Shown piece after piece: positions 63,571 through 64,000 of a stretch of DNA of 64,000 bases (within the stretch, counting starts at the first letter, position 1; each line of letters opens with the position of its first letter). The position numbers and the translations under genes were made by a program. The stretch is from NCBI GenBank assembly GCA_016713365.1, contig JADJPG010000046.1, forward strand, positions 1 through 64,000, in the 5' to 3' direction. Under the pieces are notes generated by a model. It saw only the letters and a program-made list of their open reading frames with translations, was not told the origin of the DNA and made no database searches. The stretch is from Verrucomicrobiota bacterium. Its GTDB lineage: Bacteria; Verrucomicrobiota; Verrucomicrobiia; Limisphaerales; JADJPG01.

Positions 63571-64000
63571 ATGCTGAACAAGAAATCATTTCTGGTGGTA
63601 GACTTTGGGGCCACCAACCTGAAGCTTGCCGAATTCGAGTTGACCGAGGCAGGCGGATTGTCGCTTCGCCAGTACGGTTTCAAGTCGCTTGGTCAGGACG
63701 GAACCCAGGAGGCTACGCGCGAGGCCGCGATGCTCAAGGGACTTCAGGAAGCGCTCGCGGAAAAGTCCTACAACGCGCGCAACGTCAACATCTGTGCGCC
63801 TGGTTATCACACCTTCTCGAAGTTTGTTAAGCTCCCTCCGGTCGACACCTCGAAGGTTACCCAAATCATCCAGTACGAAGCGCAGCAGAATGTGCCGTTC
63901 CCCTTGGAGGAAGTAGTTTGGGATTACCAGATTCTGGGGGCTGCGCCGAGCGGTGAGTTGGAAGTGCTGTTGGTGGCGATCAAGTCGGACATTGTCGAGG
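63571..64000 (+). CDS. pilM: Type IV pilus assembly protein PilM, partial
   Basis: N-terminal 143 residues of an actin-like ATPase: VVDFGATNLKLAEFE (phosphate-1-like motif), and PilM-specific 'VKLPPVDTSKVTQIIQYEAQQNVPFPLEEVVWDYQ' (quoted in part). PilM forms cytoplasmic rings that bind PilN in the type IV pilus alignment complex; pilN and pilO would be expected just beyond the window. ATG 63571 begins directly at the fold. 174 nt separate it from the UXS gene. Confidence 0.92.
   Translation, partial: MLNKKSFLVVDFGATNLKLAEFELTEAGGLSLRQYGFKSLGQDGTQEATREAAMLKGLQEALAEKSYNARNVNICAPGYHTFSKFVKLPPVDTSKVTQIIQYEAQQNVPFPLEEVVWDYQILGAAPSGELEVLLVAIKSDIVE

Overview
The window looks like a high-GC Gram-negative chromosome segment, most likely from the Verrucomicrobiota (Pedosphaera/Limisphaera-like) or a neighbouring PVC lineage. 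This is inferred from the combination of an exosortase/EpsI exopolysaccharide locus, a pilM-type pilus gene, a DUF1080 lipoprotein, a Tat-exported Gfo/Idh/MocA oxidoreductase, multiheme cytochromes, bi-domain oxidoreductase plus heparinase genes and a planctomycete-like nitrate-assimilation cluster. No 16S or tRNA gene was seen, so the assignment is not certain.

Layout. 1-9.9 kb: start of a DUF1080 lipoprotein (minus strand, cut by the window edge), then on the plus strand rpmE with its terminator, prfA, a HAD phosphatase, an Rcp1-like response regulator and histidine kinase, a LolD/MacB-like ABC ATPase with two FtsX permeases, a sigma-70 factor and apt. 9.9-15.2 kb: a TlpA-like lipoprotein, a HEAT-repeat protein with an in-frame amber codon near its natural start, and a row of lipoproteins ending in the COG3014 / YcfL-like / LpoB module. 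15.2-24.3 kb: a minus-strand assimilatory nitrate reduction operon (fused DmsB-DmsC-like anchor, NasA-like molybdoenzyme, CysJ-like flavoreductase, NirA-like sirohaem reductase) with a divergent LysR regulator. 24.3-28.8 kb: panE-like reductase, HU protein, ECF sigma/anti-sigma pair and a secreted protein of unknown function. 28.8-39 kb: Gfo/Idh/MocA oxidoreductases, two multiheme cytochromes, a lectin-like secreted protein, an SDR and an HDOD protein. 39-63.4 kb: a large surface-polysaccharide region (nucleotide-sugar dehydrogenases, epimerases, glycosyltransferases, MBOAT acyltransferase with SGNH-like partner, CapK-like ligase, bi-domain oxidoreductase, heparinase, exosortase, EpsI, priming sugar transferase, UXS). 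At 63.6 kb pilM begins and runs off the end.

Two things stand out. First, degenerate 7-8 bp repeat arrays, several arranged as two inverted arms around a 20-25 bp spacer, are scattered through the window and lie in frame inside linkers of at least five enzymes (nirA, cysJ-like, nasA, bi-domain oxidoreductase, heparinase), with another forming the 3' end of an SDR gene. They resemble the STRR heptamers of cyanobacteria in architecture but differ in sequence; their mechanism and function cannot be told from one window. Second, five genes carry single-base frameshifts (three in the nitrate operon, two in the polysaccharide region) and a sixth has an in-frame TAG. Either this sequence carries residual indel errors or these pathways are decaying; read-level checking would decide.

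Functional picture: a heterotroph that builds a complex exopolysaccharide exported or anchored with an exosortase system, has an electron-transport-coupled nitrate assimilation module in which a diflavin reductase may replace ferredoxin, and devotes many genes to the envelope (LpoB, FtsX-type ABC system, lipoproteins).
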